From: DATDCY01 sp964513745
GTDB taxonomy: Bacteria; JAUVQV01; DATDCY01
Reading direction: 5' to 3'
NCBI GenBank assembly: GCA_964513745.1
Contig: CAZEOK010000003.1
Coordinates: forward strand, 4,377 to 68,376
DNA: 64,000 nucleotides
Shown here: positions 44,940-53,498 of the stretch, piece by piece
Layout: every line of letters starts with the position of its first letter
Position numbering within the stretch: position 1 is the first letter of the stretch
The notes under the pieces: generated by a model
Database searches by the model: none
What the model was told of the DNA's origin: nothing
What the model saw: only the letters and a program-made list of their open reading frames with translations
Program-made: the position numbers and the translations under genes

Positions 44940-45742
44940 AAGAGATCTCCAGCTTTCGCAACCGCGCGCTCCAGCGCTATCGCGACCTGCGCGACTCAGG
45001 GGTGCGGCGACAGACGGGTTTAGCCGCGGCCGAGGGCTTCAACATCCTGCGCGAAGCGCTCCTCTCCAGGGCCGAACTTGTCCAGGTCTTCCTCAGCGAG
45101 CGGGCGCGACGCCGTCCCGACTTCGAGGATCTGGCCGCACGCCTTGAGACCGGCGAGGCCGCGGGGCGCTGGGAGTGCTACGCGATCCACGGCGAACTGC
45201 TCGAGCGCTCGGCGCACACCGAGAGCCCTCAGGGGGCGCTCGCCGTCTTCCGGCCGCGCGTGTTCACACTCGAAGAAGTTCTCGGCGGCGACGGCCCGGT
45301 CCTGCTGCTCGATCGGATCGCGGACCCCGGCAACCTCGGCCTCATCCTGAGGACCGCCGAGGCAGCAGGCGCTGCCGGGGTGGTCGTCTCGCCGGGGACG
45401 GCGGATCCGTGCAACCCCAAGTGCGTCCGGGCGAGTGCGGGGAGCATCTTCAGGTTCCCGATCGCTCACGCCGATCTCGATGCGGCTGCCGCGGCGTTGG
45501 CGGCGAACGGCGGACGACTTTTCGCGACCTCGTCTCACGGAGGAGTGGTGTACACGGCCGCGGACCTCTCGGGACGCATCGGGTTGCTTCTGGGCCAGGA
45601 GGGCGGGGGGCTCGCGCCGGCTTTGCTCGAGCGCTTCGAGGCGCTGCGCATCCCGACCGGGAGGGTCGAGTCGCTCAACGTGGCGATGGCGGCCGGCATC
45701 CTGCTCTACGAGGCCCGCCGCCAGAGAACCGCCCGCACCTGA
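44936..45742 (+). CDS. TrmH/SpoU family RNA 2-prime-O-methyltransferase
   Basis: 268 residues. An N-terminal substrate-binding part (FRNRALQRYRDLRDSGVRRQ) precedes the knotted SPOUT domain: LLLDRIADPGNLGLILRTAE (motif 1) near 124, GLLLGQEGGGLAPALLERFE (motif 2) and IPTGRVESLNVAMAAGILLY (motif 3). It methylates a ribose in rRNA or tRNA using SAM. The exact target (RlmB-like or TrmH-like) cannot be read. Coupled to the HNH gene by an ATGA overlap. Confidence 0.93.
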   Translation: MKEISSFRNRALQRYRDLRDSGVRRQTGLAAAEGFNILREALLSRAELVQVFLSERARRRPDFEDLAARLETGEAAGRWECYAIHGELLERSAHTESPQGALAVFRPRVFTLEEVLGGDGPVLLLDRIADPGNLGLILRTAEAAGAAGVVVSPGTADPCNPKCVRASAGSIFRFPIAHADLDAAAAALAANGGRLFATSSHGGVVYTAADLSGRIGLLLGQEGGGLAPALLERFEALRIPTGRVESLNVAMAAGILLYEARRQRTART

Positions 45743-45756
45743 AACCAACGTCTGTT

Positions 45757-45846
45757 CCCGTGCGGGCTGCGGGGTCCTGTCGCTGCGAGGGGGACCCCCG
45801 CCGCGCAGCGCAGTGAGCGGGCGGGGGTGCGCGGAGACAGGACCCC
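45757..45846. repeat. Palindromic intergenic repeat, copy C
   Basis: The first 31 bases (45757-45787) match copy B with one difference. GGGGTCCTGTC (45771-45781) pairs with GACAGGACCCC (45836-45846), and inside it ACCCCCGCC (45794-45802) pairs with GGCGGGGGT (45820-45828), giving a long two-step hairpin. It lies between two convergent genes and could end transcription of both. Confidence 0.75.
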
Positions 45847-45873
45847 GACGGCTGGAACGGTTTGTGGATCGTT

Positions 45874-46671
45874 CTAGCCGGTCAAAGAAAGCGCCTCTTC
45901 CGGGCAGCGCCTGCGGCAGATGCCGCAGCCGTGGCAGCGCGCGGCGTCGATCGCCGCCTGACCGTCGACAATCGCCACCGCCCCGAACTGGCAGGCCTCG
46001 ATACAGGCGCCGCAGCCGGTGCAGCGGGTTCCCTCGACGGTCGCTTTCTCCTCCCCGGGGAAATAGGTCGGGAGCCCGCGCCGCGTGTAGTTCACGGCGA
46101 GGCACCCGGACGGGTCGCAGTTGCAGATTCCACCGATGAACGGCGTGATGAACGTCCAGACCGTATGGATCGCCCCCTCGTCCTCCAGCGCAGTCATCTG
46201 GGCCAGCGCCGCCTCGGGGCTCACGCGCTCCATCCCGGCGACGAAGGGCGCGGCCTCCTCGCGCCTGCCGATCAGCTCGCGCATGCCGAGCCGGTCGGGC
46301 GAGGCGGCGATCAGGTAGCAGACCGCATTCTCCTTCTTCTCGAGGACCGTGCGGCAGACACAGGGGAGGCGGACGACCTGCCCGGTGATCGCGAGGATCG
46401 CGGCCACGTCCTCGATCGGGAGCACCTGCCCGAAGTGCACTCCCTGCAGCTCCTTTGACTTGAGCCGGGAAACCCGTCGCGCGAGTCGCGGGCTGACCCG
46501 GTTGGCCCGGTCGAGCACCCGTAGCCAGCGCCCGGCGTTGGCGGTCATTTCGGGGATGAAGTCCTCGACGTACTTGGCCCGCCGTGCATCGTGGAGCAGC
46601 TCTTCGGCATAGTTGCCTGCCTTGAGGTACCACTTTTTGCCGTCGCCGTGTTGGACGCAAAAATCACACAT
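45874..46671 (-). CDS. 4Fe-4S ferredoxin-type protein with extra Cys motifs
   Basis: 265 residues. The C terminus carries two bacterial-ferredoxin clusters, CTGCGACIEACQFGA and CHGCGICRRRCPEEA. The N terminus begins MCDFCVQHGDGKKWYLKAGN with a C-x-x-C, and the middle has LPCVCRTVLEKKENAVCYL and GGICNCDPSGC. At least three further Cys groups are thus available for clusters or metal. The family is known in anaerobes but has no assigned partner. Its -10/-35 region faces the CBM48 gene promoter. The start lacks a good ribosome site. Confidence 0.85.
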   Translation of the reverse strand: MCDFCVQHGDGKKWYLKAGNYAEELLHDARRAKYVEDFIPEMTANAGRWLRVLDRANRVSPRLARRVSRLKSKELQGVHFGQVLPIEDVAAILAITGQVVRLPCVCRTVLEKKENAVCYLIAASPDRLGMRELIGRREEAAPFVAGMERVSPEAALAQMTALEDEGAIHTVWTFITPFIGGICNCDPSGCLAVNYTRRGLPTYFPGEEKATVEGTRCTGCGACIEACQFGAVAIVDGQAAIDAARCHGCGICRRRCPEEALSLTG

Positions 46672-46673
46672 AG

Positions 46674-46702
46674 TTGCACTTGTCCATATTTTGCAATAGT
46701 AT
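46674..46702 (+). promoter_or_regulatory. Putative sigma-70 promoter of the CBM48 gene
   Basis: TTGCAC (46674-46679) and TAGTAT (46697-46702) are separated by exactly 17 bases in an AT-rich patch. About 95 bases of leader follow before the ATG at 46800, which has an AAGGAGG ribosome site. Confidence 0.6.
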
Positions 46703-46799
46703 TACACATCTCTCACGACACGAGACCACCATTACAGGAACATCGCCCCTCGTGACGGGCATCCGGAGCACGGGGCTTCTCACCCAAGGAGGACGCGCC

Positions 46800-47267
46800 A
46801 TGGCAAAAGCAAAGAAGACGACCCCGACCCCGAAGTCAGCACCCGCCGACAAGACTACTCCGGCACCGAAAGCGGAGCGGCCTCGTCGGAAGGCTTCGGC
46901 GGCGAAGGCGGCACCGGCGGCCAGGGCGAAGAAGACCCCCGAAGCCAAGCCGGCCAAGCCGGCGGGCATCGCGAAGCGCTATCTCAAGGACCGCCCCGTC
47001 TGCAAGGTGACCTTTGTGCTGCCGAAGGACGCAGCCCCCGAGGCGGAGTCGGTCTGCATTCTCGGCGAGTTCAACAACTGGGCCCCGGACGCGAACCCCC
47101 TCGCGAAGCTCGAGGGGGGCGATTTCACGGTCACCCTCGAGCTCGAAACCGGTCGTGCCTATCGCTTCCGCTACATGATCGACGGCTGGAAGTACGAGAA
47201 CGACTGGTACGCTGACCGCTACGAGCCAAATCCCTACGGCGGCGAAGACTCCGTCGTCGACGTCTAG
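46800..47267 (+). CDS. Glycogen-binding (CBM48/AMPK-type) domain protein with a Lys/Ala/Pro-rich tail
   Basis: 155 residues. The first ~60 are almost only Lys, Ala, Pro, Thr and Arg (AKAAPAARAKKTPEAKPAKP), like histone-H1-type tails. The rest is a single CBM48 fold: VCKVTFVLPKDAAPEAESVC, ILGEFNNWAPDANPLAKLEG, then YRFRYMIDGWKYENDWYADR, with the aromatic and Asn residues that contact alpha-glucan in AMPK beta subunits. Predicted to bind glycogen-like polymer in the cytoplasm. The tail may bind nucleic acid or acidic polymer. It has a strong ribosome site and its own promoter. Confidence 0.85.
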   Translation: MAKAKKTTPTPKSAPADKTTPAPKAERPRRKASAAKAAPAARAKKTPEAKPAKPAGIAKRYLKDRPVCKVTFVLPKDAAPEAESVCILGEFNNWAPDANPLAKLEGGDFTVTLELETGRAYRFRYMIDGWKYENDWYADRYEPNPYGGEDSVVDV

Positions 47268-47394
47268 GTCGTCGGCCGATAAGGGCCAGCCTGCCGCGTT
47301 CCGCGCGCGCCACGCGTTCGGATCCTTTTCGCCGGCTTCCCCAGGCAGGGGCAACGAGCGCTTCTGTAAGGGTATGTAGTATTCTGACCAGCAT

Positions 47395-48420
47395 ATGAGT
47401 TCCTCCGTTCTGTCGGCAGGAAGCGCTCTGGTTGGCAATCCCGCAAGGATCGTCGTGCGGGCTCCCAACTGGCTGGGCGACCTGATGATGGCCACGGGAG
47501 TGCTGCGGGCGATCCTCGAGCGCTGGCCGGCGGCGTCGGTCGATCTGATCGTGCGCGCGGGTCATGAGGCGCTCCCGTTGCCTCGGCGCGGGCGGGTCGT
47601 CCCGTTCAATCCCGGAACGATTTCGGCAGGGGTTTTCGGCCTCTCCCTGCGTGCGGCGGGTTACGACCGTTTCTATGTCCTGCCCCCGAGCTTCTCGTCG
47701 GCGTGGATGGCCTGGCGCAGCCGGGTTCCCGAGCGCGTCGGATACCGCGGGCATCTCCGGGGACTGCTGTTGCGCCCGGGAGTCGCGCCCCGGGAGCCTG
47801 CGCGTGGCGTTCATATCACGCGCGAGTTCCTCGACCTGATCGACCCAGGGCTCGACACCGACTGCTATCCGCCCCGGCTGGATCTCCCGGGAACCTGGGT
47901 TGCGGCGCAGCTGGCCCGAATCTGCCGCGAGTTGCCGGAGCGGTTCGTCGCGATTGCCCCGGGAGCGGTGTATGGACCGGCGAAAGCCTGGCCTGCCGAG
48001 CGTTACGCGGAGCTGGCGCGCGGCCTGCGTGGCCGGACCGGCATGCCGGTGCTGCTGCTCGGCACGGCGGACGAACATGCGCTTGGCGAGCGGGTCCGCG
48101 ATGCGGGGGAGGGCATCCTCAATTGGTGCGGCGCGACGGACCTGCCCGCCCTGGTCGCCGTGCTCTCCCGCGCGGCGCTGCTCGTGAGCAACGACTCGGG
48201 TGCGATGCATGTTATGGCCGCGCTCGGGCGCCCGCAGGTGGCGATCTTCGGCTCGACATCAAAGACGTGGACCGGCCCGGTCAACGCGAAGGCAACGGTC
48301 GTCACGCACGAGCTGCCGTGCGCGCCCTGCTTCGCGCGCACCTGCCGGTATGGGCATGGCGACTGCCTCGGGAAGATCACGGCCGCGCAAGTCCTGGAGG
48401 GGGCGCTGGCGAGTCTCTGA
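47395..48420 (+). CDS. waaF: ADP-heptose:LPS heptosyltransferase II
   Basis: 341 residues of the GT9 family. PARIVVRAPNWLGDLMMATG begins the domain, VAIAPGAVYGPAKAWPAERY lies in the middle and LLVSNDSGAMHVMAALGRPQ followed by VAIFGSTSKTWTGP is the donor-site motif. The TWTGP and CAPCFARTC stretch is typical of WaaF over WaaC. It adds the second heptose to the inner core of LPS, on the cytoplasmic side of the inner membrane. A TATTCT hexamer lies nine bases before the ATG and no ribosome site is visible. Confidence 0.93.
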   Translation: MSSSVLSAGSALVGNPARIVVRAPNWLGDLMMATGVLRAILERWPAASVDLIVRAGHEALPLPRRGRVVPFNPGTISAGVFGLSLRAAGYDRFYVLPPSFSSAWMAWRSRVPERVGYRGHLRGLLLRPGVAPREPARGVHITREFLDLIDPGLDTDCYPPRLDLPGTWVAAQLARICRELPERFVAIAPGAVYGPAKAWPAERYAELARGLRGRTGMPVLLLGTADEHALGERVRDAGEGILNWCGATDLPALVAVLSRAALLVSNDSGAMHVMAALGRPQVAIFGSTSKTWTGPVNAKATVVTHELPCAPCFARTCRYGHGDCLGKITAAQVLEGALASL

Positions 48421-48452
48421 GCCACTCGTACACGCACCCTTTCGCCGGCTAT

Positions 48453-49253
48453 CTAGCGGTAGTGCAGGTCGAAGCGCACCGGGTGCTCCCCGGCGTGCGC
48501 TCGGACAGCCTCCTGAATCGGGTGTTTCTCCTCCGGGCGGTGGAGTACACAGCGTACGAGTATGCCCCCGCCTTCCTCGAGCACCTCGAGCGTCGGCAGC
48601 TGCAGGTGCGGGTCGGTGAAGAGCGCAGCGCGCACGCGGGCGGCGGCGAGGCGCAGGTCGAGCACCCGCCGTGCCGCTTCACGACCGGCCCGGTCGCGGT
48701 CAGAGAGGTGCGCGACGATGTCGGCTGTGACGGCCTCCGGATCGAGCAGGCTCGTGTCGCACGTCATCTCGTAGGCTGTCGGATCGTCCCACGGCCGGTG
48801 GTAGATGGCGCGGATGAAACCGGCGCGCTCGTGGTCGATCCGCTCGATCAACCGACGCACGCTGTCGTGGTCGGCGTGCTCGCGGCGCATGATGCGCTCG
48901 ATGCGCGCGGCAAGCGGGGCGACGATGCGCACGTGCAGTGCGGTGGGGACGCCGGCGAGCAGAAAGGCGCCGCCGCGGCCGACGATGACGACGCGATCTC
49001 CCGCGGCAGCCTCGAGGATGTGGCGCTGTAACAGCGCAGCGTACCCGCGGAACGACCAGTCGAAGCGTTCCCAGAGCGAGGGCGTGTGCTCGTCGTACTC
49101 GTCGCCGAAGCGCTCCCATCTCGGGTCTGTCGTGCGCAGGGCGGCCAGCAGCGTGACGCGGTCCTCGTAGGCGTACCCGAGCCGCCCAGCCACCGCGCGC
49201 CCTATTTCCCGCCCGCCACTGCCGTACTCCCGGGAGATCGTGAGAATTGCCAT
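48453..49253 (-). CDS. Cytidylate-kinase-like family protein
   Basis: 266 residues. MAILTISREYGSGGREIGRA carries an intact G-S-G-G-R-E loop, unlike the diverged fusion at 43554-44513. VVIVGRGGAFLLAGVPTALH and VRIVAPLAARIERIMRREHA follow the family pattern, as does YHRPWDDPTAYEMTCDTSLL. The family resembles CMP kinase in fold, but its substrate is unknown. The C-terminal ~55 residues are an extra domain (LRLAAARVRAALFTDPHLQL, then VLHRPEEKHPIQEAV) resembling a BON- or Cmk2-type tail. It follows TerC by four bases. Confidence 0.85.
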   Translation of the reverse strand: MAILTISREYGSGGREIGRAVAGRLGYAYEDRVTLLAALRTTDPRWERFGDEYDEHTPSLWERFDWSFRGYAALLQRHILEAAAGDRVVIVGRGGAFLLAGVPTALHVRIVAPLAARIERIMRREHADHDSVRRLIERIDHERAGFIRAIYHRPWDDPTAYEMTCDTSLLDPEAVTADIVAHLSDRDRAGREAARRVLDLRLAAARVRAALFTDPHLQLPTLEVLEEGGGILVRCVLHRPEEKHPIQEAVRAHAGEHPVRFDLHYR

Positions 49254-49257
49254 GGTG

Positions 49258-50016
49258 TTACCCTCCGCTCTGCTCCGGGCCGCTGCAGGTCCCGTCCCCT
49301 GCCGGACCTTCAAGCTTCTCGGCGCGCGCCGCTACCCAGCGCAACCAGATTTTACCGGTAACGATCACTCCCGCCGCGCTGGCCACCTCGGCAATCCAGA
49401 GCGCGCGTTCGGGAAGCACGACCAGCCGCGCGGCGACGGGATCGGTGAGCACCATCTCGGCTGCGACTTTGCCGAGCACCGCGGCCCCTGCGTAGAGAAT
49501 CGCCGGGTAACGGTCCATGAGCATCGAGAGCAGTCCGCTCGTGAAGACAACGAAAGGAATCGAGAGGACGAGACCGAAGCTCAGCAGGAAAAGGTTGCCG
49601 TGGGAGGCGCCACCAACGGCGAGCATGTTGTCGAGGGCCATCGTGATGTCGGCAACGACGATGACGCGCACCGCCTGCCAGACGGTGGTTGCCGCCCGTT
49701 CCCCAACCTCTTCGGGGGTCCCCTCGACAAAGAGCTTGACGGCGATCCAGCCGATGAGCAGCCCGCCGACGAGTTTGATATAAGGCGTGCGTAGCAGCTG
49801 CGCCACGAAGAAGGTGGCGACGACACGCAGCAGCACGGCCGCCGCCGAGCCGAGCAGGATTCCCCGCCGTCGCTGCTCGCGCGGCAGCGAGCGCACCGCC
49901 ATGGCGATGACGACCGCGTTGTCGCCGGCGAGAATCAGATCGATCAGGACGATGCTGGCGAGCGCCGAGAAAAACGCCGCGTCGAAGGTGACGGTGCCGA
50001 TCGTCCCGAAGTCCAT
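49258..50016 (-). CDS. TerC family integral membrane protein
   Basis: 252 residues with seven predicted membrane helices. The two signature motifs with paired acidic residues are LIDLILAGDNAVVIAMAVRS near 24 and VVADITMALDNMLAVGGASH near 122. Such proteins (TerC, YjbE, Alx) are involved in metal export, with manganese the best-supported substrate, and tellurite resistance. A GGGAGG ribosome site precedes the start. The cytidylate-kinase-like gene is immediately downstream. Confidence 0.92.
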   Translation of the reverse strand: MDFGTIGTVTFDAAFFSALASIVLIDLILAGDNAVVIAMAVRSLPREQRRRGILLGSAAAVLLRVVATFFVAQLLRTPYIKLVGGLLIGWIAVKLFVEGTPEEVGERAATTVWQAVRVIVVADITMALDNMLAVGGASHGNLFLLSFGLVLSIPFVVFTSGLLSMLMDRYPAILYAGAAVLGKVAAEMVLTDPVAARLVVLPERALWIAEVASAAGVIVTGKIWLRWVAARAEKLEGPAGDGTCSGPEQSGG

Positions 50017-50170
50017 GACAGCCTCCCGACGTCCCCGGTCCTAGTGTGGCTTGTCGGGCACGGTTGTCAACAGGGAAGCCCCGCCGTACACTGAACCGCA
50101 TGGCTGCGGCAGAGAATCCCGATTGCGTGGAGGCCCGGGCGTGCTGCACGTCCCGGAGATTCTCGGCGGG

Positions 50171-50974
50171 ATGACCGCAGCTGGCCGTACCACCCTCGCC
50201 GTCTGCATCATCACCCTCGACGAGGAGGACCGCATCGGCGACTGCCTCGACTCGGTCTCGTGGGCCGACGAGCTGCTCGTCGTCGACTCCGGCAGCACCG
50301 ACCGCACCGTCGCGATCGCGCGCGAGAAAGGCGCACGGGTCGTCGTCCGCGAATGGCCGGGGTACGCCGCCCAGAAGAACTTTGCGCTGGAGCAGGTCGC
50401 GGCCGACTGGGTGCTGAGCATTGACGCCGACGAACGGGTCACCCCCGAGTTGGCTGCCGAGATCCGCGGCCTGCTGGCGGACCCGCCGGAACAGATCGTC
50501 GGCGCCAGCCTGCCGCGGCGCACCTGGTACCTCGGTCGCTGGATCCGTCACGGCGGGTGGTACCCCGACCGCAAGGTGCGCCTCGTGCGCCGCGGCCGGG
50601 GCCGATGGGACGGCGAGAGCATCCACGAGCGGCTCGTGGCGGAGGGTGCGACCCGCAAGTTGCAGGGCGACCTTCTGCACTTCACGTATCGTGGCATCGC
50701 GGACCACCTGCGGACCATCGACAGGTTCACGACGGAGTCGGCGCGGGAGATGGCGGCCCGCGGCAGGTCCGGGGCGCTCTTCGGCATGATCGTCAATCCG
50801 CCGCTGAAATTCCTGAAGATGTACCTGCTCAAAGCGGGGTTTCTCGACGGGTCGCCCGGGTTCGCCGTGGCGGTGTTGGGGAGCTATTATGTGTTCCTGA
50901 AGTACGCAAAGCTGTGGGAGTTGCGACGGGAAGGACGTGGCGGGGTGAGGAGGCCCCGGGGCGATGGGAACTGA
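50171..50974 (+). CDS. Family 2 glycosyltransferase of the WaaE/KdtX type
   Basis: 267 residues. LAVCIITLDEEDRIGDCLDS opens the GT-A domain, ELLVVDSGSTDRTVAIAREK follows, and the catalytic Asp segment is WVLSIDADERVTPELAAEI. HGGWYPDRKVRLVRRGRGRW is typical of LPS core beta-1,4-glucosyltransferases. The C terminus has a hydrophobic stretch (KFLKMYLLKAGFLDGSPGFA) that fits membrane attachment. The ATG is chosen by homology. Its stop overlaps the SPFH gene by 11 bases. Confidence 0.88.
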   Translation: MTAAGRTTLAVCIITLDEEDRIGDCLDSVSWADELLVVDSGSTDRTVAIAREKGARVVVREWPGYAAQKNFALEQVAADWVLSIDADERVTPELAAEIRGLLADPPEQIVGASLPRRTWYLGRWIRHGGWYPDRKVRLVRRGRGRWDGESIHERLVAEGATRKLQGDLLHFTYRGIADHLRTIDRFTTESAREMAARGRSGALFGMIVNPPLKFLKMYLLKAGFLDGSPGFAVAVLGSYYVFLKYAKLWELRREGRGGVRRPRGDGN

Positions 50975-52085
50975 CAATCTGATTTTTCTCGAAGTCCTCG
51001 AGTGGTTCGACCAGAGCGGCCGCGAGCTGGTGCACCGCATCCCGGAAGGCGGTTCGGGCGAGATCAAGTACGGCGCGCAGCTCACCGTGCGCGAGAGCCA
51101 GGCGGCCGTGATGTTCTACCAGGGCAAGGCCTTCGACGCGTTCGGGCCGGGGCGGCATACGCTGGTCACCGGCAACATCCCGATCCTGACCAAGATCCTC
51201 TCGGCGCCCTGGGGGATGAAGAGTCCGCTGCGGGCCGAGGTCTACTTCGTCAGTCTCAAGGACTTCGCGAACCTCACCTGGGGGACTCGCGATCCGGTGG
51301 CCTTCAAGGACTCTAAGCTTGGGCTGATCCGACTGCGGGCGCACGGCGTGTTCAACGTGAAGGTCGTGCAACCGGTGTTGCTGATCAACAGCCTCGTCGG
51401 CACCCAGGGGGTCTTCACGACCGAGCAGATCGAGGAGTACCTGGCGCGCGTCATCGTCTCGCGCTTCAACGACCACCTGGGGGAGCACCTCGACTCGGTT
51501 GTCGATCTTCCCGGGACCTACGAAGAGCTCTCGGCGGGGCTCACGAAGAGGCTGGCCGAGGACTTCGCGCGCTACGGGCTGGCGCTCACCCAGCTCTGCA
51601 TCGTTTCGGTGACCCCGCCCCAGGAGGTCCAGAAGGCGATCGACGACAAAAGCCGGCTCGGCGTCTTCGACGACCTGAACAAGCTGCTGCAGCTGAAGGC
51701 CGCTATGGCCGTCGAGAAGGTCGCCGAGCAGCAGGGGGCGGCAGGGGCAGGCGCCGGGATGGGACTCGGGCTGATGATGCCGTCGTTTTTCGCCCAGGCC
51801 TTCGCCAACGGCGGCGCGCCCGCGGCTGCGCCGCCGACGCCCTGTCCGGCGTGCGGCTATCCGGCGGCGGCGGACGCGCGCTTCTGCGCACGCTGCGGCG
51901 GTCAGCTCGTCGTCTTCCAGAAGTGCGCGCGCTGCGCCGAGGACGTCGCTCCCGGGGCGCGTTTCTGCGGCCGTTGCGGCACGCCGTCCGGGGCGAAGCC
52001 GCAGGAAAAAAAGTGCGCGCGCTGCGGGCTGGAGAACCTGCCGAACTCCGTCTTCTGCAACCAGTGCGGCGAGAAGCTTGCCTGA
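50964..52085 (+). CDS. SPFH domain protein with C-terminal zinc ribbons (YdjI-like)
   Basis: 373 residues. The first ~250 form an SPFH/band-7-like domain (VLEWFDQSGRELVHRIPEGG, then VVDLPGTYEELSAGLTKRLA, then YGLALTQLCIVSVTPPQEVQ). A Gly/Ala/Pro linker follows, then three zinc ribbons with knuckles CPACG, FCARCG, KCARC, FCGRCG, KCARCG and FCNQCG. Bacillus YdjI-type relatives are membrane-associated and recruited in envelope stress. There is no membrane helix here, so attachment would be peripheral. The next gene encodes a second zinc-ribbon protein. Confidence 0.87.
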   Translation: MGTDNLIFLEVLEWFDQSGRELVHRIPEGGSGEIKYGAQLTVRESQAAVMFYQGKAFDAFGPGRHTLVTGNIPILTKILSAPWGMKSPLRAEVYFVSLKDFANLTWGTRDPVAFKDSKLGLIRLRAHGVFNVKVVQPVLLINSLVGTQGVFTTEQIEEYLARVIVSRFNDHLGEHLDSVVDLPGTYEELSAGLTKRLAEDFARYGLALTQLCIVSVTPPQEVQKAIDDKSRLGVFDDLNKLLQLKAAMAVEKVAEQQGAAGAGAGMGLGLMMPSFFAQAFANGGAPAAAPPTPCPACGYPAAADARFCARCGGQLVVFQKCARCAEDVAPGARFCGRCGTPSGAKPQEKKCARCGLENLPNSVFCNQCGEKLA

Positions 52086-52247
52086 GCCGCGAGCGCACTT
52101 TTCCGCCCTGGCGGCGTTGCGCTCCTCGGCCCTCCCTGCGGCGTACACCAGTACACCTCAGTCGAGCCTCGTCGCGTCGCCTTGCCAGGACAAAAAATTG
52201 CGATCGCGGCAATAGCATGAACAAGTCGGAGCCATCGGGCGCAGATC

Positions 52248-53498
52248 ATGGCTGAGAGCAGGATTATGTCGGTCGAGCACGAGTGCCCGCAGTGCGGTGG
52301 CGCGGTGCAGCTCGGCGAGGCCGACCGCCTCCTGGCCTGTCCATTTTGCCGGGCGCGTCTCGCCCTGTGGCCGGGGGAGTTCTTCCGCTACTGGATACCG
52401 CCGGCGGCCGCGGCCGGCGACGAGGTGCTGCTCGCGCCGTACTGGCGCATCCGCGGCCTGGACTGCGCGCTGCGCCCCTACCAGGTGCGCGAGCGCGTGC
52501 TGGACGCGACCTTCCCGGCGATCACATCGAGCTGCCTGCCACCCACCCTCGGCCTGCGCCCGCAGGCGATGAAGCTGCGCTTCGCGACCGCCAGGACGCC
52601 GGCGTTCTTCCTCGCGCCCGACCGCGGGCTCGTCGCCGCGCTCGCCGGGACTGCCGATCTCTCGCGCCTGGCGGACGAGGCGATCGAGGGCGCACCGTCG
52701 CTGCACCGCGAGTTCATCGTCGAAACGGCAAGCCTCGTCTACACGCCGCTCGTGATTCGCGGTGAGACAATCCTCGACGCGCTGCTGATGCGGGAACTCT
52801 CCGGATGCGCGGGGGAGGCCGACGCGCTGCTGGAGCGCGTGGAGCGGGACCGGCACTGGGGGCTGAACTTTTCCGCCTCGCTCTGCCCCGAGTGCGGCCG
52901 CGACCTCGACGGTGGGCCCCGCAGCGTCGTGCTCTTCTGCCGCAGCTGCCGCGCGGGCTGGCAGGGCTCGAGCGGGGGTTTGCAGCGCGTGCCGTGCGAG
53001 GCGCTGCCCGCCACCGCGGGTGCCGTGCTGCTCCCGTTCTGGAGGCTGCGCGCGACCCTGAGCGCCTTCTCGCTGCGCACGGGCGACGACCTGATCCGTT
53101 TCGCGAATGTTTCGCGGGGCGTGCAGAAGGGCGCGGGCGAAGACCCGCTCTGGTTCTGGGTGCCGGCCTTCCCGATTGCGCCGGGCCCGTTTCTTCGCGT
53201 GGCGCGGCAGCTCACGCTCGCCCAGCTCCCGCTCGGCGCCGAGGCCCGCGAGGGCGCCGAATGGGAAGCTGTGCAGCCCGCGACGATCGAGGCCGCGAAG
53301 GCTGTCGGGGCGGTCAAAGTGCTGCTCGCGCAACTCGGCCAGCCGCGCAAGGAGGTCTTTCCGATGATCCCGTCGGTCGTGGCGACGCTCGAGGAGGCGC
53401 GACTCGCGCTGCTGCCCTTCGCGCAGTCCGCAGGCGACTGGATCCAGCCTGACACCGGCGCTGCGATCGCGCGCGCCACCCTGCGGCCGGGACGATGA
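52248..53498 (+). CDS. Zinc-ribbon protein partner of the SPFH gene, unknown function
   Basis: 416 residues. An N-terminal ribbon (HECPQCGGAVQLGEAD then LACPFCRARLALW) and a central one (SLCPECGRDLDGG then LFCRSCRAGW) flank a long domain without recognisable enzyme motifs, rich in Arg, Leu and aromatic residues (YWRIRGLDCALRPYQVRERV). It ends in a second similar domain (FWRLRATLSAFSLRTGDDLI), so the two halves may be duplicates. Start uncertain: 52248 or 52266 (MSVEHECPQCGG). The last four bases overlap recQ, which suggests co-expression. Confidence 0.75.
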   Translation: MAESRIMSVEHECPQCGGAVQLGEADRLLACPFCRARLALWPGEFFRYWIPPAAAAGDEVLLAPYWRIRGLDCALRPYQVRERVLDATFPAITSSCLPPTLGLRPQAMKLRFATARTPAFFLAPDRGLVAALAGTADLSRLADEAIEGAPSLHREFIVETASLVYTPLVIRGETILDALLMRELSGCAGEADALLERVERDRHWGLNFSASLCPECGRDLDGGPRSVVLFCRSCRAGWQGSSGGLQRVPCEALPATAGAVLLPFWRLRATLSAFSLRTGDDLIRFANVSRGVQKGAGEDPLWFWVPAFPIAPGPFLRVARQLTLAQLPLGAEAREGAEWEAVQPATIEAAKAVGAVKVLLAQLGQPRKEVFPMIPSVVATLEEARLALLPFAQSAGDWIQPDTGAAIARATLRPGR

